59,589 bases of DNA from Spartobacteria bacterium (GCA_003134785.1 PLCN01000024.1:1-59589), one strand, 5' to 3'. Numbered from the stretch's first letter, positions 38,573-47,674 are shown. Numbers and translations: made by a program. The notes: generated by a model not told the origin, from the sequence alone.

Positions 38573-40825
38573 TCAAGCGTGAGCGGCCGCGGCTGTCGCA
38601 GGGGGTTGAGCGGCTTGGGAATGGCGGGGTGCGGCTCCCGTATCCGAGGCGTAGTAGAGGTCGTGGAATAAGCCCTTCTTCGCCAGGAGTTCCTCCCCTG
38701 TTCCTTGCTCGGCGATTTTTCCCTGGCTGAGGACGATGAAGTTATCGCAAAACGGCAGCAACCAATGCAGATCGTGATCGACCACCATCACGGTGTGATC
38801 CTTCGCCGCTTGGCGAATCATTCCCAGGATGGCGAACTTCTCCTGGTTATCCATCCCGACGGTCGGCTCATCGAGGAATAGGACCGCGGGATTACGGAGC
38901 AGGCAGCGAGTGAGCGCGAGCAGTTTGCGCTGACCTCCCGAGAGCCGGCGGCCAGCCGCGAACTCGGCGTCGAGCGGATTGCCTTTGGCCCCGGCTTGCA
39001 GGATCGCCCAAATGCCGGTTTCCTCGCAAATCTTCTGGATCTCTTCATCGGTGGCGTCCGGCTTGGCCATCGTCATGTTGACCCGCAGCGTGTCGAAAAA
39101 GAACGCAGGGAACTGCGACATCATCGCGATGTGGTCGTACAAGTTGTCTGCCGCGTACTCTTCCACCGGCCGGCCACCCAGAACGACCTGTCCTTGTTGT
39201 GGATCATAAAAACGGAGCGCCAGTTTGAAAAACGTTGTCTTGCCCTCCCCCGTTTTGGCGACGAAGCCCGTAATTTTCCCCGGTGGCAATTCAAACGTAA
39301 CGTCGTCGTAGATCAGCCGTGTCCCCTGCTTATAGGAGAAAGTGAGATTCTTCGCGGCCAGCGTGGGCGGAATCGAATCCGCCCGCAAATCGCCGGAGCG
39401 CTCTTCTCGACTGGCGCGAGATTCAAGCATCTTGCTAACCGACTCGATCCGCGGCCAGGCACTGCCCGCCATGACGATGTAAGCCGACAGCGCCCCGATC
39501 GGCGCCATCAACTGCGGGGTGAGAAGGAAGATGGCCACGACGTTGCCCGCGGCCCCGGGATCCGTGGACCGGAAAGCGATAAAGACACCGAACGCAAGCA
39601 TCACCACCTGGATGAACCAGCTTGGCAAACCGTTGACGAGATTGAGCGATTCGATCGTGAGCGTGGTTTTCAATCGCGCTTTGAGCAGCGCCGCGAGCTG
39701 GGAGTCGTGCTTCTTCGAGAAGACCGGTTCGGCTTCCATGGTCTGAATTTCTTCCGGCGATTGCATGGCGCCCGTGACGAGACTGTTGAGCGCCAGCATC
39801 TTTTCCTGCATGTCGCTGGAAACATCGCGCACGCGATTCGCCAGCTTTCCCGTGAGGTAGGGCGAAATGAAGGCGAAGAGCACAATGCCAATGGGGATAA
39901 AGGCGGGCGGAATCGTCACTCCGAGAATCACGGGAGGCGGCCCTTCCATCTGGAAGTTGTAAATAAGTAACGCGACCGTGCCGCCCAGCACCACCATCTG
40001 GAGCAACATGTCCACCGCGATCTGCCGCATTGTCATCGCCGCCTCGATCGTAAACTGGTTCGCGACGGCGTTGAGTTCTCCCGGATCGTGAGTGTGGTAA
40101 AACTCGGGCGACTGCCGCAGCAAGCGCTCGAAAAGGCGGCTGCGCAGATTATTGGAAAGCGTCAAATCCAGTTTGGTCGAGATGGCGCGGAATGGAATTC
40201 CGAAACCGAGCACCCCCAGAGCGCAAAGCGCCCAGAACGCACAGGTCCAAATCAATCGCGTTTTGCTCTCCGGTGTCCGCACCACCGGGCCCGGGCCCTG
40301 AGTCGGGGCTGGGGCGACACTCACGTTGGGGGGTGCGGAAGCCGAATCGGCCGGCTTAGCGACCGCGCTAGAGTTACTGCCGCCGCCGGTAAGTTCCCTG
40401 GTGACTGTCCCGAGCAACTGCGACGTCGCGAGATTCATCCCGCTTTGCAGGAACGTCATCACGCAGTAAAGAATCACGAGAGGTTTCGCGACCGCAGCCA
40501 GCTTCCAGCCCATGCCAAAGATCGCGCCCCAGCGGACATCGCCCAAGTTCACCTCGGGCTGCTCGGCTCCGGGTGGCATTCCACGGACGCCGCCACCGGG
40601 AGGCGGCTTGCCCGAGCCGGACGGTTGCTGGCCCTGCGCGGATTGCGGCCCAGGCCCCTGACCTGACGGCATTGATTGAGCTGCTTTTGCGTTCTGCCCT
40701 GGCGGTGGTTTTCCGGTCATAGTCGGGGCGAGCTTCGAAGATTTGCCGTAGTCACTGCAAGAATAAACTGCGTACGGAAGCGGTAATTTTTCGAATTTGC
40801 CCATAACCACGGAGCGGCTAGGCAC
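38573..40825 (-). CDS. ABC exporter, fused membrane and ATPase domains
   Basis: Type IV (exporter) half-transporter with one membrane domain and one nucleotide-binding domain, 750 residues. Residues 1-90 are a Pro/Gly/Gln-rich disordered segment; a long Ser/Ala/Pro insert (SASAPPNVSVAPAPTQGP) lies between the first two helices. The ATPase has Walker A as AKTGEGKTTF (K-T-T for the common K-S-T), signature RRLSGGQRKLLAL, Walker B LFLDEPTVGMD and switch His VVDHDLH. No C39 peptidase domain. The true start could be 40720 (MTGKPPPGQ). Substrate unknown; the peptide gene downstream is a candidate. Confidence 0.85.
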   Translation of the reverse strand: MPSRSVVMGKFEKLPLPYAVYSCSDYGKSSKLAPTMTGKPPPGQNAKAAQSMPSGQGPGPQSAQGQQPSGSGKPPPGGGVRGMPPGAEQPEVNLGDVRWGAIFGMGWKLAAVAKPLVILYCVMTFLQSGMNLATSQLLGTVTRELTGGGSNSSAVAKPADSASAPPNVSVAPAPTQGPGPVVRTPESKTRLIWTCAFWALCALGVLGFGIPFRAISTKLDLTLSNNLRSRLFERLLRQSPEFYHTHDPGELNAVANQFTIEAAMTMRQIAVDMLLQMVVLGGTVALLIYNFQMEGPPPVILGVTIPPAFIPIGIVLFAFISPYLTGKLANRVRDVSSDMQEKMLALNSLVTGAMQSPEEIQTMEAEPVFSKKHDSQLAALLKARLKTTLTIESLNLVNGLPSWFIQVVMLAFGVFIAFRSTDPGAAGNVVAIFLLTPQLMAPIGALSAYIVMAGSAWPRIESVSKMLESRASREERSGDLRADSIPPTLAAKNLTFSYKQGTRLIYDDVTFELPPGKITGFVAKTGEGKTTFFKLALRFYDPQQGQVVLGGRPVEEYAADNLYDHIAMMSQFPAFFFDTLRVNMTMAKPDATDEEIQKICEETGIWAILQAGAKGNPLDAEFAAGRRLSGGQRKLLALTRCLLRNPAVLFLDEPTVGMDNQEKFAILGMIRQAAKDHTVMVVDHDLHWLLPFCDNFIVLSQGKIAEQGTGEELLAKKGLFHDLYYASDTGAAPRHSQAAQPPATAAAAHA

Positions 40826-40828
40826 AAC

Positions 40829-40844
40829 CGGTTGAACTCAACCG
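40829..40844. promoter_or_regulatory. Inverted repeat CGGTTGA-AC-TCAACCG between the ABC gene and ku
   Basis: A perfect 7-bp inverted repeat in the 96-base divergent intergenic region. A further CGGTTGA half-site overlaps the predicted ku -35 box at 40880. This arrangement suggests an operator, but no regulator is nearby. Confidence 0.35.
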
Positions 40845-40882
40845 TCCTGATCGAAGCCCGCCCTTCCAATTCGTTGCGCCGG

Positions 40883-40911
40883 TTGACATAACGGAAGCAT
40901 TGTGAATAAGA
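40883..40911 (+). promoter_or_regulatory. Possible sigma70-type promoter of ku
   Basis: TTGACA at 40883 and ATAAGA at 40906 with a 17-base spacer. Transcription would begin only a few bases before the ku ATG at 40922, implying a leaderless or nearly leaderless mRNA; no ribosome-binding site is seen. Confidence 0.4.
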
Positions 40912-40921
40912 TCGCTTTATT

Positions 40922-41776
40922 ATGCGTGCGATCTGGAAAGGTAGTATCAGCTTCGGTCTGGTTTACATCCCCATAGCCGTTTACCCGGCCACCCGCGAAG
41001 AGAAGCTCAGCTTCAGGCAGCTGCGAGCCACCGATCTCAGCCCGATCAAATACAAAAAGGTCGCGGAAGCAGATTCGAAGGAAGTCTCCGCCGACCAGAT
41101 CGTCAAAGGTTTCGAGTACGAGCGCGGCCAATATGTTGTGCTCAAGGAAGAGGACTTCGCGAAGGTGAAGATCGAATCCACTCATTCCATCGACATCACC
41201 GATTTCGTGGAGCTGGGGCAGGTCGATCCAAAGTTTTTCTACAAGCCGTATTTCCTGGAGCCGCAGAAGGGCGGCGAAAAAGCCTACGCGCTTCTGCACA
41301 AGGCTCTCAGCGGCACTGGCAGAATTGGAATCGCGAAGGTGGTGATCAGCAACCGCGAGCATCTCGCCTCGGTCAAACCGGACGGGTTGTTTCTCATCCT
41401 CGAGTTGATGCATTTCGCTTCGGAGATCTTGAGTCCCGAGGAGTTAAAGAATGGGCCGACCAGCGCAATCACCGAGAAGGAATTGAAGATGGCGCAGTCG
41501 CTCATCGAAAGCATGGCCGTTGCATGGGAGCCGGAAAAATATCGCGACGAATACCGGACGGCAGTCATGGAAATGATCGAGCAGAAGGCGCAGCATAAGG
41601 AAGTCGCGGGCAAGCCAGCGCCCGCGGTGCGGGCGACGAACGTGGTCGACCTGGTGAAGGTCCTTCAGGAAAGCCTGAATCGAAATCAGTCGCTCAAGCC
41701 AAAACGAAATGGCAGCCGTCCCGCCAGCCGTTCCACTTCCTCGTTAGTCAAACAGAAGCGGCGCGCCGCAGCCTAG
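40922..41776 (+). CDS. ku: Ku protein, non-homologous end joining
   Basis: Homodimeric ring protein that binds double-strand DNA ends and recruits LigD. The bacterial Ku core begins MRAIWKGSISFGLVYIPI and continues with DLSPIKYKKVAEADSKEV, GFEYERGQYVVLKEEDF and YFLEPQKGGEKAYALL. The C-terminal extension is basic (KPKRNGSRPASRSTSSLVKQ), as in DNA-binding tails of bacterial Ku. No ligD or other repair gene is adjacent. It overlaps the convergent DUF72 gene by 4 bases. Confidence 0.95.
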   Translation: MRAIWKGSISFGLVYIPIAVYPATREEKLSFRQLRATDLSPIKYKKVAEADSKEVSADQIVKGFEYERGQYVVLKEEDFAKVKIESTHSIDITDFVELGQVDPKFFYKPYFLEPQKGGEKAYALLHKALSGTGRIGIAKVVISNREHLASVKPDGLFLILELMHFASEILSPEELKNGPTSAITEKELKMAQSLIESMAVAWEPEKYRDEYRTAVMEMIEQKAQHKEVAGKPAPAVRATNVVDLVKVLQESLNRNQSLKPKRNGSRPASRSTSSLVKQKRRAAA

Positions 41777-42486
41777 GCGACTGAAGATCCAAGGATTTCG
41801 AGGAGCTGCGTGGCCAGCTTGGGACCCATGCCGCTTTCCTCGTGCTTGAAGTAGACGAAGGCATCGGACCAGTTCTCTCGCTGCGCCCTGATCGCTTCCG
41901 CCCATCGCGCCACATCCGCGGCCTGATAATCTTCCCGCCGTAACCGCAGGTATCCATAGTCGGAGGTCACGACCAGCGGCGTGGCGAGTTTATCGCTGTC
42001 GGCAATGCAGAGAGCGACGTTCTTGTTTCTGAGGAGCGCAAAAACTTCGTCGTCGAACCAGGAGGCGTGACGGAATTCAAACGTTGCGCGCATTCCCGGT
42101 GGAAGATCGTCGAGAAAAGCGCTCAGGACAGGCGCGTCTTTCTTGAAGGCGGGCGGCAATTGAAAGAGCACCACACCCAGCTTCGCCTCCAGATCCGAGA
42201 TGACCCGATAAAAGTAACGCAAGGTATCGCCGCAATTTCGCAGCTTCGCGAAGTGCGTTACTTTCTGCGGCGCTTTCAGGCTAAACTTGAAGCGTTCCGG
42301 CGTGGCATCCCACCAACTTTGAATTGACTTAGCGCTCGGAATCCTCCGGAAAGTATAATTGACTTCAGTGGTGGAAAGCCGCTCCGCATAATACGGCAGC
42401 ATCTTCGCGGTAGACAAATCCTCCGGGTAAAAAGTTCCCTTCCATTCCGCATACTGAAAGCCTGAAGTACCGATCCAGATGTTCAT
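41773..42486 (-). CDS. DUF72 domain protein (second copy)
   Basis: Standard-length DUF72 protein of 237 residues, role unknown. It begins MNIWIGTSGFQYAEWKGTFY and has YYAERLSTTEVNYTFRRIPS, FKFSLKAPQKVTHF, VLFQLPPAFKKDAP, FEFRHASWF and YLRLRREDY. It is shorter than the DUF72 protein at 13314 and not a close duplicate. DUF72 genes often lie next to DNA-repair genes; here it converges on ku with a 4-base overlap of ends. Confidence 0.9.
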   Translation of the reverse strand: MNIWIGTSGFQYAEWKGTFYPEDLSTAKMLPYYAERLSTTEVNYTFRRIPSAKSIQSWWDATPERFKFSLKAPQKVTHFAKLRNCGDTLRYFYRVISDLEAKLGVVLFQLPPAFKKDAPVLSAFLDDLPPGMRATFEFRHASWFDDEVFALLRNKNVALCIADSDKLATPLVVTSDYGYLRLRREDYQAADVARWAEAIRAQRENWSDAFVYFKHEESGMGPKLATQLLEILGSSVA

Positions 42487-42582
42487 GCCGTGACTATGCC
42501 GCCGTCAGGTATCAGCGCACAAGTTCTACCGACGTTCAGCTTTGCGCGTGACAATCACCGCCATTCGTTCAGGCTCAGCCCC

Positions 42583-42732
42583 ATGGTTACAAAAAATATC
42601 GGCATGGTCGTGCTTGCCATTTATCTCATCGTCGTCGCCATCATCGGGTTTGGCGTGAGCCTCGGTCCCGCCAGCATATTGGTGCCGATCCTCGCCCTCA
42701 TCGCCGGGATCTTGATTCTCATCGGGAAGTAG
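42583..42732 (+). CDS. 49-residue membrane microprotein
   Basis: Starting at 42583, the product MVTKNIGMVVLAIYLIVVAI ... GILILIGK is almost entirely two hydrophobic helices joined by GVSLGPAS. Small two-helix proteins of this kind are common and uncharacterised. An ATG at 42490 in frame would add a polar, non-membrane leader and is less likely. It converges with the CPBP gene, overlapping its end by 14 bases. Confidence 0.6.
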   Translation: MVTKNIGMVVLAIYLIVVAIIGFGVSLGPASILVPILALIAGILILIGK

Positions 42733-43588
42733 CGTCGCCGGCGGCGCCTTTCCGACAGACGACGACCGCCGCGATCATAACCGTAATAACTAATCCGATA
42801 CCAAACTCGTCGATGATGTAGCGGGTTCGGCCGGTGTCTGCGGTAAGAGGGGTGAAGATCGATTGAATAAAGAGATTGTGGCTACCGTGAAGAATTGCGG
42901 CTGGCCAAAGACTGCCCGAGCGCAGGGTCAGCCACGCCAGAATGAAGCTATCGGCTACCACCATGATGGTGAAACAGCCAAGCCCAAACCATACAGGTGT
43001 GCCGGCGTTGTAGTCGGCAAAGATCAGGGCCGGGAAATGGTAGGCCGCCCACATTAAGCCACTGATCATTGCTACAGCTGGGAAGCTCACCACCTTGGCC
43101 AACTCGGGCACGAGAAAACCGCGCCAACCTATTTCCTCACCCAGCGCGCGTGACATTTTTCCAACCAGTCCGAGCGTCGCAGTGAGCACCACGAAAAGCG
43201 TGAGCGTCACGCCAGCCCGGAAGTTCGACCATCCGAATATTTCCGCGGTGTGTTTGACGAAAGCCGCCTCGCCAAATCCACCCAGGCCGCCGAACCACAC
43301 GACCAGATAGACGGGTAGCGCATAAGCAATCGGAATGAGGTAACCGAGCCAGGCATATTTCGAAGCTCCCCATTTCCACGGTAGTTCACGAATGCTTTCC
43401 CGAAAGATTGCTTTGGTGGCAAAGGCAGCCAGTGCTGGACTCCACATCGATCCGGTGACGTAAAGCAAGTTGCCAGCATCCATTTTTCCCGCGTGCAAAA
43501 CGAACGCGTCGAACACTCCGCTGAAGAGCATCGTCAGCCCATAGAACAGAGTGATCTTCTTCCAAACTCGCGCCTTGGAATTTTCCAT
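42719..43588 (-). CDS. CPBP family intramembrane metalloprotease
   Basis: Glutamic-type intramembrane endopeptidase related to Rce1 and bacteriocin-immunity proteins, 289 residues with about eight helices. The active-site motifs are present: EEIGWRGFLVPEL (EExxxR), WAAYHFPALIF and ILHGSHNLF (HxxxN/B). In bacteria such proteins process peptides or act in self-immunity and signalling; the role here is unknown and no peptide gene is adjacent. Confidence 0.88.
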   Translation of the reverse strand: MENSKARVWKKITLFYGLTMLFSGVFDAFVLHAGKMDAGNLLYVTGSMWSPALAAFATKAIFRESIRELPWKWGASKYAWLGYLIPIAYALPVYLVVWFGGLGGFGEAAFVKHTAEIFGWSNFRAGVTLTLFVVLTATLGLVGKMSRALGEEIGWRGFLVPELAKVVSFPAVAMISGLMWAAYHFPALIFADYNAGTPVWFGLGCFTIMVVADSFILAWLTLRSGSLWPAAILHGSHNLFIQSIFTPLTADTGRTRYIIDEFGIGLVITVMIAAVVVCRKGAAGDATSR

Positions 43589-43644
43589 GCGCTCGAGGCT
43601 AACGAAACGCCGCTGAAGCGCCAGCCTTCAACGCAACGTTGCGG

Positions 43645-45789
43645 CTACTGAAGGTGATACGCCTCGACCACGGCCACGCCCGTTCCACCATTCACGCCGC
43701 TGACGACCGCGGTGTAGTTACCAGGATTAAGATCGGCAACGATCGCGGATTCGGCATCGTCGGCTGGAGCAGCGCCCGTGGCCTGAATGGCCGCCTGCTG
43801 CGATTCCTTCCAATTATTATTCGAGGCGATCTTCGTTCCCTGCGCATCAAACAGGTCGAGCTGCGGATCGGCCAGGGCCTGCTGAATTCCGGCATTGACC
43901 AGCGAGGGTCCGATCGCGCGAAACAGAATTCTGGCCGGATCGGGTCCCATCAGAATCAATCCGCCGATCATAACGTTGTCGCCGGTCCCAATCGAGCCAC
44001 GGGTGCTGATATTAGCGAGTTTCGAAACTGGCGAGCGCTGCAAATCGTAAACTTCGACCAGACCGACGCCGGTGCCATTGTTGGTCCCGCTCACTATGGC
44101 CGTATATGCTCCTGGTTGAAGAGAAGCGACGATGGCGGATTCCAAGTCGTTAGGCGGTGCGAGTGTCGTATCGCTGATGGCTTGTTCCTGCGTCTCCTTC
44201 CAATTGTCGTTGGCGCGCAGAAGGTTTCCGCCGGAATCGCGCAGCTCGAGGGTGGGATCGGCGAGCGAACCTTGAACACCCGCCCCCGCCAGCGACGGTC
44301 CCAATGCGCGAACGATGACTTGTTTAGCGGCGCTGCCGGCGATGATAAAACCGCCAACCGAAACGCTCTCGCCACTTCGCACATCTACGCGGGTCGCAAT
44401 GTTCGCCATGCTGGCGCGCGCGGTAACCCGGATGACCACCGCATCATAGGCAATCGTATGCACACCATCATCGGCGCTCAGGAGCAGCGTGTAAGCTCCA
44501 GCCTGGGGGAAGCTGACCGTTGTGCTGGCCAGATTCGGATTGGCAATCGTAACCGGAGCAGGTCCCGAATAGAGTCGCCATTGAATCGCCGCGTTCCCGA
44601 GAGGCGAATTCACAACTCCGTTGAGCGAAGCGTCCATCGGCAGCTCAAGCAGTTGATCCGGCCCGGCATCGGCCGTCGGTGCGCCGGGTAACCGCGGGCC
44701 TTCGTTCGGTCCGGTCGTTTGGACAACGTCGAAGTTATCTATCGCGACCGTCGAGAGGTGATCGAACGCGTTCGACCCGAACCGATCGTCAGGGCAAACG
44801 GAGATCGAAAAGAAGTTGCCGTTATCTGCAACGATCGCGCCGTATTTCTTCAACGCGAGGAGCACCGCCTTTTCCTCGATCGTCCAGTTCGTCGGAATCA
44901 CGAAGCTCGCTTTGAGCCGCAAGCGCTGACCCATCGCAGGATAATCCACCGAGGTCGCCGGAATCGAGGATGCGTAATGCCGTGCCGGATAAATGTATTC
45001 GCGCCGGCTTTTCGCTACCACCAAACGCACCGCGTGTTCCACCATGCCGCGCTGGCATTCGTCATAACGAACCAACGCCGGAAACATCGGCAACCCCGCA
45101 GCATCGCCTGAGGTCCAGCCTGCGGGACGCGTCGCGTTCGAATTGAGATCGAACTTCGCGCCATTCGACGCCTGCCAACCGCTTTGGGTCAGGCGCGCCA
45201 GCCATGTCTCCCAGATCGAACCGGCGCCGGGCGCGACCATGATCGCGTGACGATCTCCGCCGGTGTTGTTCACGTCCTGCTGCCATTGTTGCAACGTGAG
45301 CGTGCCTGTATCTTTCGGCCAGGTTTCGATGGGCAGGTTCGGCGGAATGGGATAGCTGCCGTTCGGAAAGGCGCCGCCATCCAGATCGGATTCGTCGGGA
45401 TAATTGAAAAACGGGATCGTGATTCGCGGCTGATTGTCAGGGACGAGCACGTAGTTCATTTCGTAGAACGGGCGCAGGGTTCGCCGATTTGCGCTGAGAT
45501 CGCTCGTGATTTGCGCGATCATCGCGCTCGAATTGGTGAGGGGGGGTCGCTGTGAGATATCTTCATTCCACGCGTTGTCGCGCGGCAAGATCTGCATCGC
45601 CGAAACGATCGCGTCCGCCGCCGGCGTGTTAAATAAAGTTGGAGTGGTTACGACCGGCGCCGGTCCGAGAATTCGTCCTTCCTGGTTGATGCGCTCGGCG
45701 CGAGTTGATAACGCGAGAATTAGGCTCAACCCCAACGCGAAGGCGCAGGACCAAACACGATTGCAAACGGGAATGATTTTCCTCTCCAT
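43645..45789 (-). CDS. Large secreted protein with PKD-like domain and two C-terminal tandem repeats
   Basis: Exported protein of 714 residues (signal VWSCAFALGLSLILALSTRA). Residues 40-360 form an unrecognised N-terminal domain with LPRDNAWNEDISQRPP and RPFYEMNYVLVPDNQP. A PKD/REJ-like segment follows (PTADAGPDQLLELPMDASLN; GAYTLLLSADDGVH). The C-terminal 250 residues are two repeats of about 125 residues, each with LAN/MANI(A/S)TR, RA(L/I)GPSL, NWKE(T/S)Q, ESAIVA, PG(A/N)YTA(I/V)VSG and VE(V/A)Y(D/H)LQ. This repeat is common in Verrucomicrobiota surface proteins. Function unknown, probably extracellular binding. Confidence 0.85.
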   Translation of the reverse strand: MERKIIPVCNRVWSCAFALGLSLILALSTRAERINQEGRILGPAPVVTTPTLFNTPAADAIVSAMQILPRDNAWNEDISQRPPLTNSSAMIAQITSDLSANRRTLRPFYEMNYVLVPDNQPRITIPFFNYPDESDLDGGAFPNGSYPIPPNLPIETWPKDTGTLTLQQWQQDVNNTGGDRHAIMVAPGAGSIWETWLARLTQSGWQASNGAKFDLNSNATRPAGWTSGDAAGLPMFPALVRYDECQRGMVEHAVRLVVAKSRREYIYPARHYASSIPATSVDYPAMGQRLRLKASFVIPTNWTIEEKAVLLALKKYGAIVADNGNFFSISVCPDDRFGSNAFDHLSTVAIDNFDVVQTTGPNEGPRLPGAPTADAGPDQLLELPMDASLNGVVNSPLGNAAIQWRLYSGPAPVTIANPNLASTTVSFPQAGAYTLLLSADDGVHTIAYDAVVIRVTARASMANIATRVDVRSGESVSVGGFIIAGSAAKQVIVRALGPSLAGAGVQGSLADPTLELRDSGGNLLRANDNWKETQEQAISDTTLAPPNDLESAIVASLQPGAYTAIVSGTNNGTGVGLVEVYDLQRSPVSKLANISTRGSIGTGDNVMIGGLILMGPDPARILFRAIGPSLVNAGIQQALADPQLDLFDAQGTKIASNNNWKESQQAAIQATGAAPADDAESAIVADLNPGNYTAVVSGVNGGTGVAVVEAYHLQ

Positions 45790-45887
45790 GATAAATCTCG
45801 CGGAGAAGCTCGGAGAAGCCTGCAGACTTCTGATAGCAGCAATATTTGCGCCGACGCTTCGCGCGATCGTGCCGCAATATAAGCGAT

Positions 45888-46415
45888 TTAACCGCGCAGC
45901 GCCTGCGCGAAACGGATCAGCTCGCCCGCGACTTCCTGGATGCGCTTAGCCACCTTCTCATCCTTCAGCTTCTCGCCATCAAAGGCATCGCCGGTCGCGT
46001 AAACAAAACGCGGGATGATCACGGAGCGGAAATCGAGCATGAGACTGTTCGCAAAAGCCATGACCGACATATAGCTGTTCATGCCTCCAGCCGCGCAAAG
46101 GAAGCCGACGATTTTGTCTTCCCACGAGCTGCCGGTTAGTTCGACCATGTTCTTGGCCGCCGCGCTCACGTCGTAATTGTAGACCGGCGTCGCGATGAGT
46201 ATCGCATCCGCCGACTCGATCGCGGCGTTGAGTTTTTGCGTCACCGGCTGCGCATAACAGGTATCGGCGTCGCAGATCGGCAGATTAAGATCTCGCAGAT
46301 CGAGCCACGCGCAATCCACCTTTGCCTTTTCCAGATGAGCGAACGCGGCCCGCCCCATGGACCGGCTGTTACTCTCGGGATTACCGCTCGTGCTGACGAC
46401 AAGATATTTCGGCAT
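45888..46415 (-). CDS. NADPH-dependent FMN reductase
   Basis: Flavodoxin-fold reductase of 175 residues. The start at 46415 (MPKYLVVSTSGNPESNSRSM) has GAAGGT upstream; longer frames begin in non-coding sequence. The FMN phosphate loop is STSGNPESNSRS, the NPVYN-like isoalloxazine loop is ATPVYNYDVSAAAKNMVELT, and CAAGGMNSYMS follows. It probably reduces FMN, quinones or azo compounds. Divergent from rsmH. Confidence 0.88.
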   Translation of the reverse strand: MPKYLVVSTSGNPESNSRSMGRAAFAHLEKAKVDCAWLDLRDLNLPICDADTCYAQPVTQKLNAAIESADAILIATPVYNYDVSAAAKNMVELTGSSWEDKIVGFLCAAGGMNSYMSVMAFANSLMLDFRSVIIPRFVYATGDAFDGEKLKDEKVAKRIQEVAGELIRFAQALRG

Positions 46416-46569
46416 AAGACCTTCGCACTTTAACGACGAATTGAGCGGGCGCTCGCTAATTCGCACAATGATGAGTCGCAACTTGGCGGGGGTTGTCATT
46501 GGCAGCTGTTCGAAGTGAAAAAGGGGTGGAGTGGTTAGGCGGTCCAGTCGAGCTTCAGCACGCTTCAGC

Positions 46570-47658
46570 ATGTCCGATGTCTCCTCAACTCCAACGCCGC
46601 ACCGGCGCCGTCCGCGTTATCACGGCAAACATCCACGCCGTTTCGACGAGAAGTACAAGGAGCGCGACCCCGCGCGTTACGCCGCAGATGTCCAGAAGGT
46701 CATCGCGTCCGGCAAAACACCGGTAGGCACGCACCGCCCCATCATGGTGGCGGAGATCCTGGAAGTCTTGTCGCCGAAGCCGGGCGAAATCGCGGTCGAT
46801 TGCACGCTCGGCTACGGGGGGCATGCGCAGGAAATTCTCCCGCGCCTTCAACCGGGAGGAAAGTTGCTCGGCTTGGATGTTGACCCGATCGAACTACCCA
46901 GGACCGAAGCCCGCTTGCGCTCGTTAGGTTTCGGTCCGGAAATCTTCACTGCGCATCGCAGTAACTTCGCGGGCTTGCCGCAGGTCCTGGCTTCTGTAGC
47001 GGCGAGCCTGCTCGCGAAGCCTTTCGGAGTCGATGCCCCCAGAAATGCAACGCCGGGCGCCGATCTCATCCTAGCCGATCTCGGTGTTTCTTCGATGCAG
47101 ATTGACGACCCCCCACGCGGCTTCTCCGTGAAGCACGAAGGGCCATTGGACATGCGCATGAATCCTCAACGTGGCCAGCCCGCCTCGCTCCTTCTCCAAA
47201 AAATCCGCGCCGATGCGCTCGCTTCCTTACTCACAGAAAATGCCGATGAACCGCACGCCAGCGCGCTTGCCTCGGCCCTCGCCGGAAAAGCTTTCGCTAC
47301 CACCGGGTCCCTGGCCGCGGCCATTCACGCTGCCTTGCCTCATCGGGATAAGGAGGCTGCCGATCTTTCGGTCCGCCGAGTCTTTCAAGCATTACGCATC
47401 GCGGTGAATGACGAGTTCTCCGCTCTCGATTCTCTTCTGCGCAATCTGCCTCTCTGCCTCAATCCCGGCGGACGCGTGGCCATCCTCACCTTCCATTCCG
47501 GAGAAGATCGCCGCGTGAAGAAATCCTTCGAAGCAGATTTGCGCGAAAATGTTTATGCGGAAATCGCACTCACTGTGATCCGTCCTGGCGCCGCAGAACG
47601 GAATTCAAATCCTCGTTCCGCTTCCGCCAAACTTCGTTGGGCCCGACGATCGACCTAG
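46570..47658 (+). CDS. rsmH: 16S rRNA (cytosine1402-N4)-methyltransferase
   Basis: SAM-dependent enzyme modifying C1402 in the ribosomal P site. Motifs: HRPIMVAEILEVLSPKPGEI, SAM loop CTLGYGGHAQEIL, LGLDVDPIEL, LADLGVSSMQIDDPPRGFS, GPLDMRMNP, VFQALRIAVNDE and ILTFHSGEDRRVKKSF. It has about 45 extra residues before the usual start (RRRPRYHGKHPRRFDEKYKE), rich in Arg/His, perhaps RNA-binding. In most bacteria rsmH sits in the dcw cell-division cluster; here it stands alone, so the cluster is split or lies elsewhere. Confidence 0.93.
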   Translation: MSDVSSTPTPHRRRPRYHGKHPRRFDEKYKERDPARYAADVQKVIASGKTPVGTHRPIMVAEILEVLSPKPGEIAVDCTLGYGGHAQEILPRLQPGGKLLGLDVDPIELPRTEARLRSLGFGPEIFTAHRSNFAGLPQVLASVAASLLAKPFGVDAPRNATPGADLILADLGVSSMQIDDPPRGFSVKHEGPLDMRMNPQRGQPASLLLQKIRADALASLLTENADEPHASALASALAGKAFATTGSLAAAIHAALPHRDKEAADLSVRRVFQALRIAVNDEFSALDSLLRNLPLCLNPGGRVAILTFHSGEDRRVKKSFEADLRENVYAEIALTVIRPGAAERNSNPRSASAKLRWARRST

Positions 47659-47674
47659 AGACCGGCGCTTTTTA

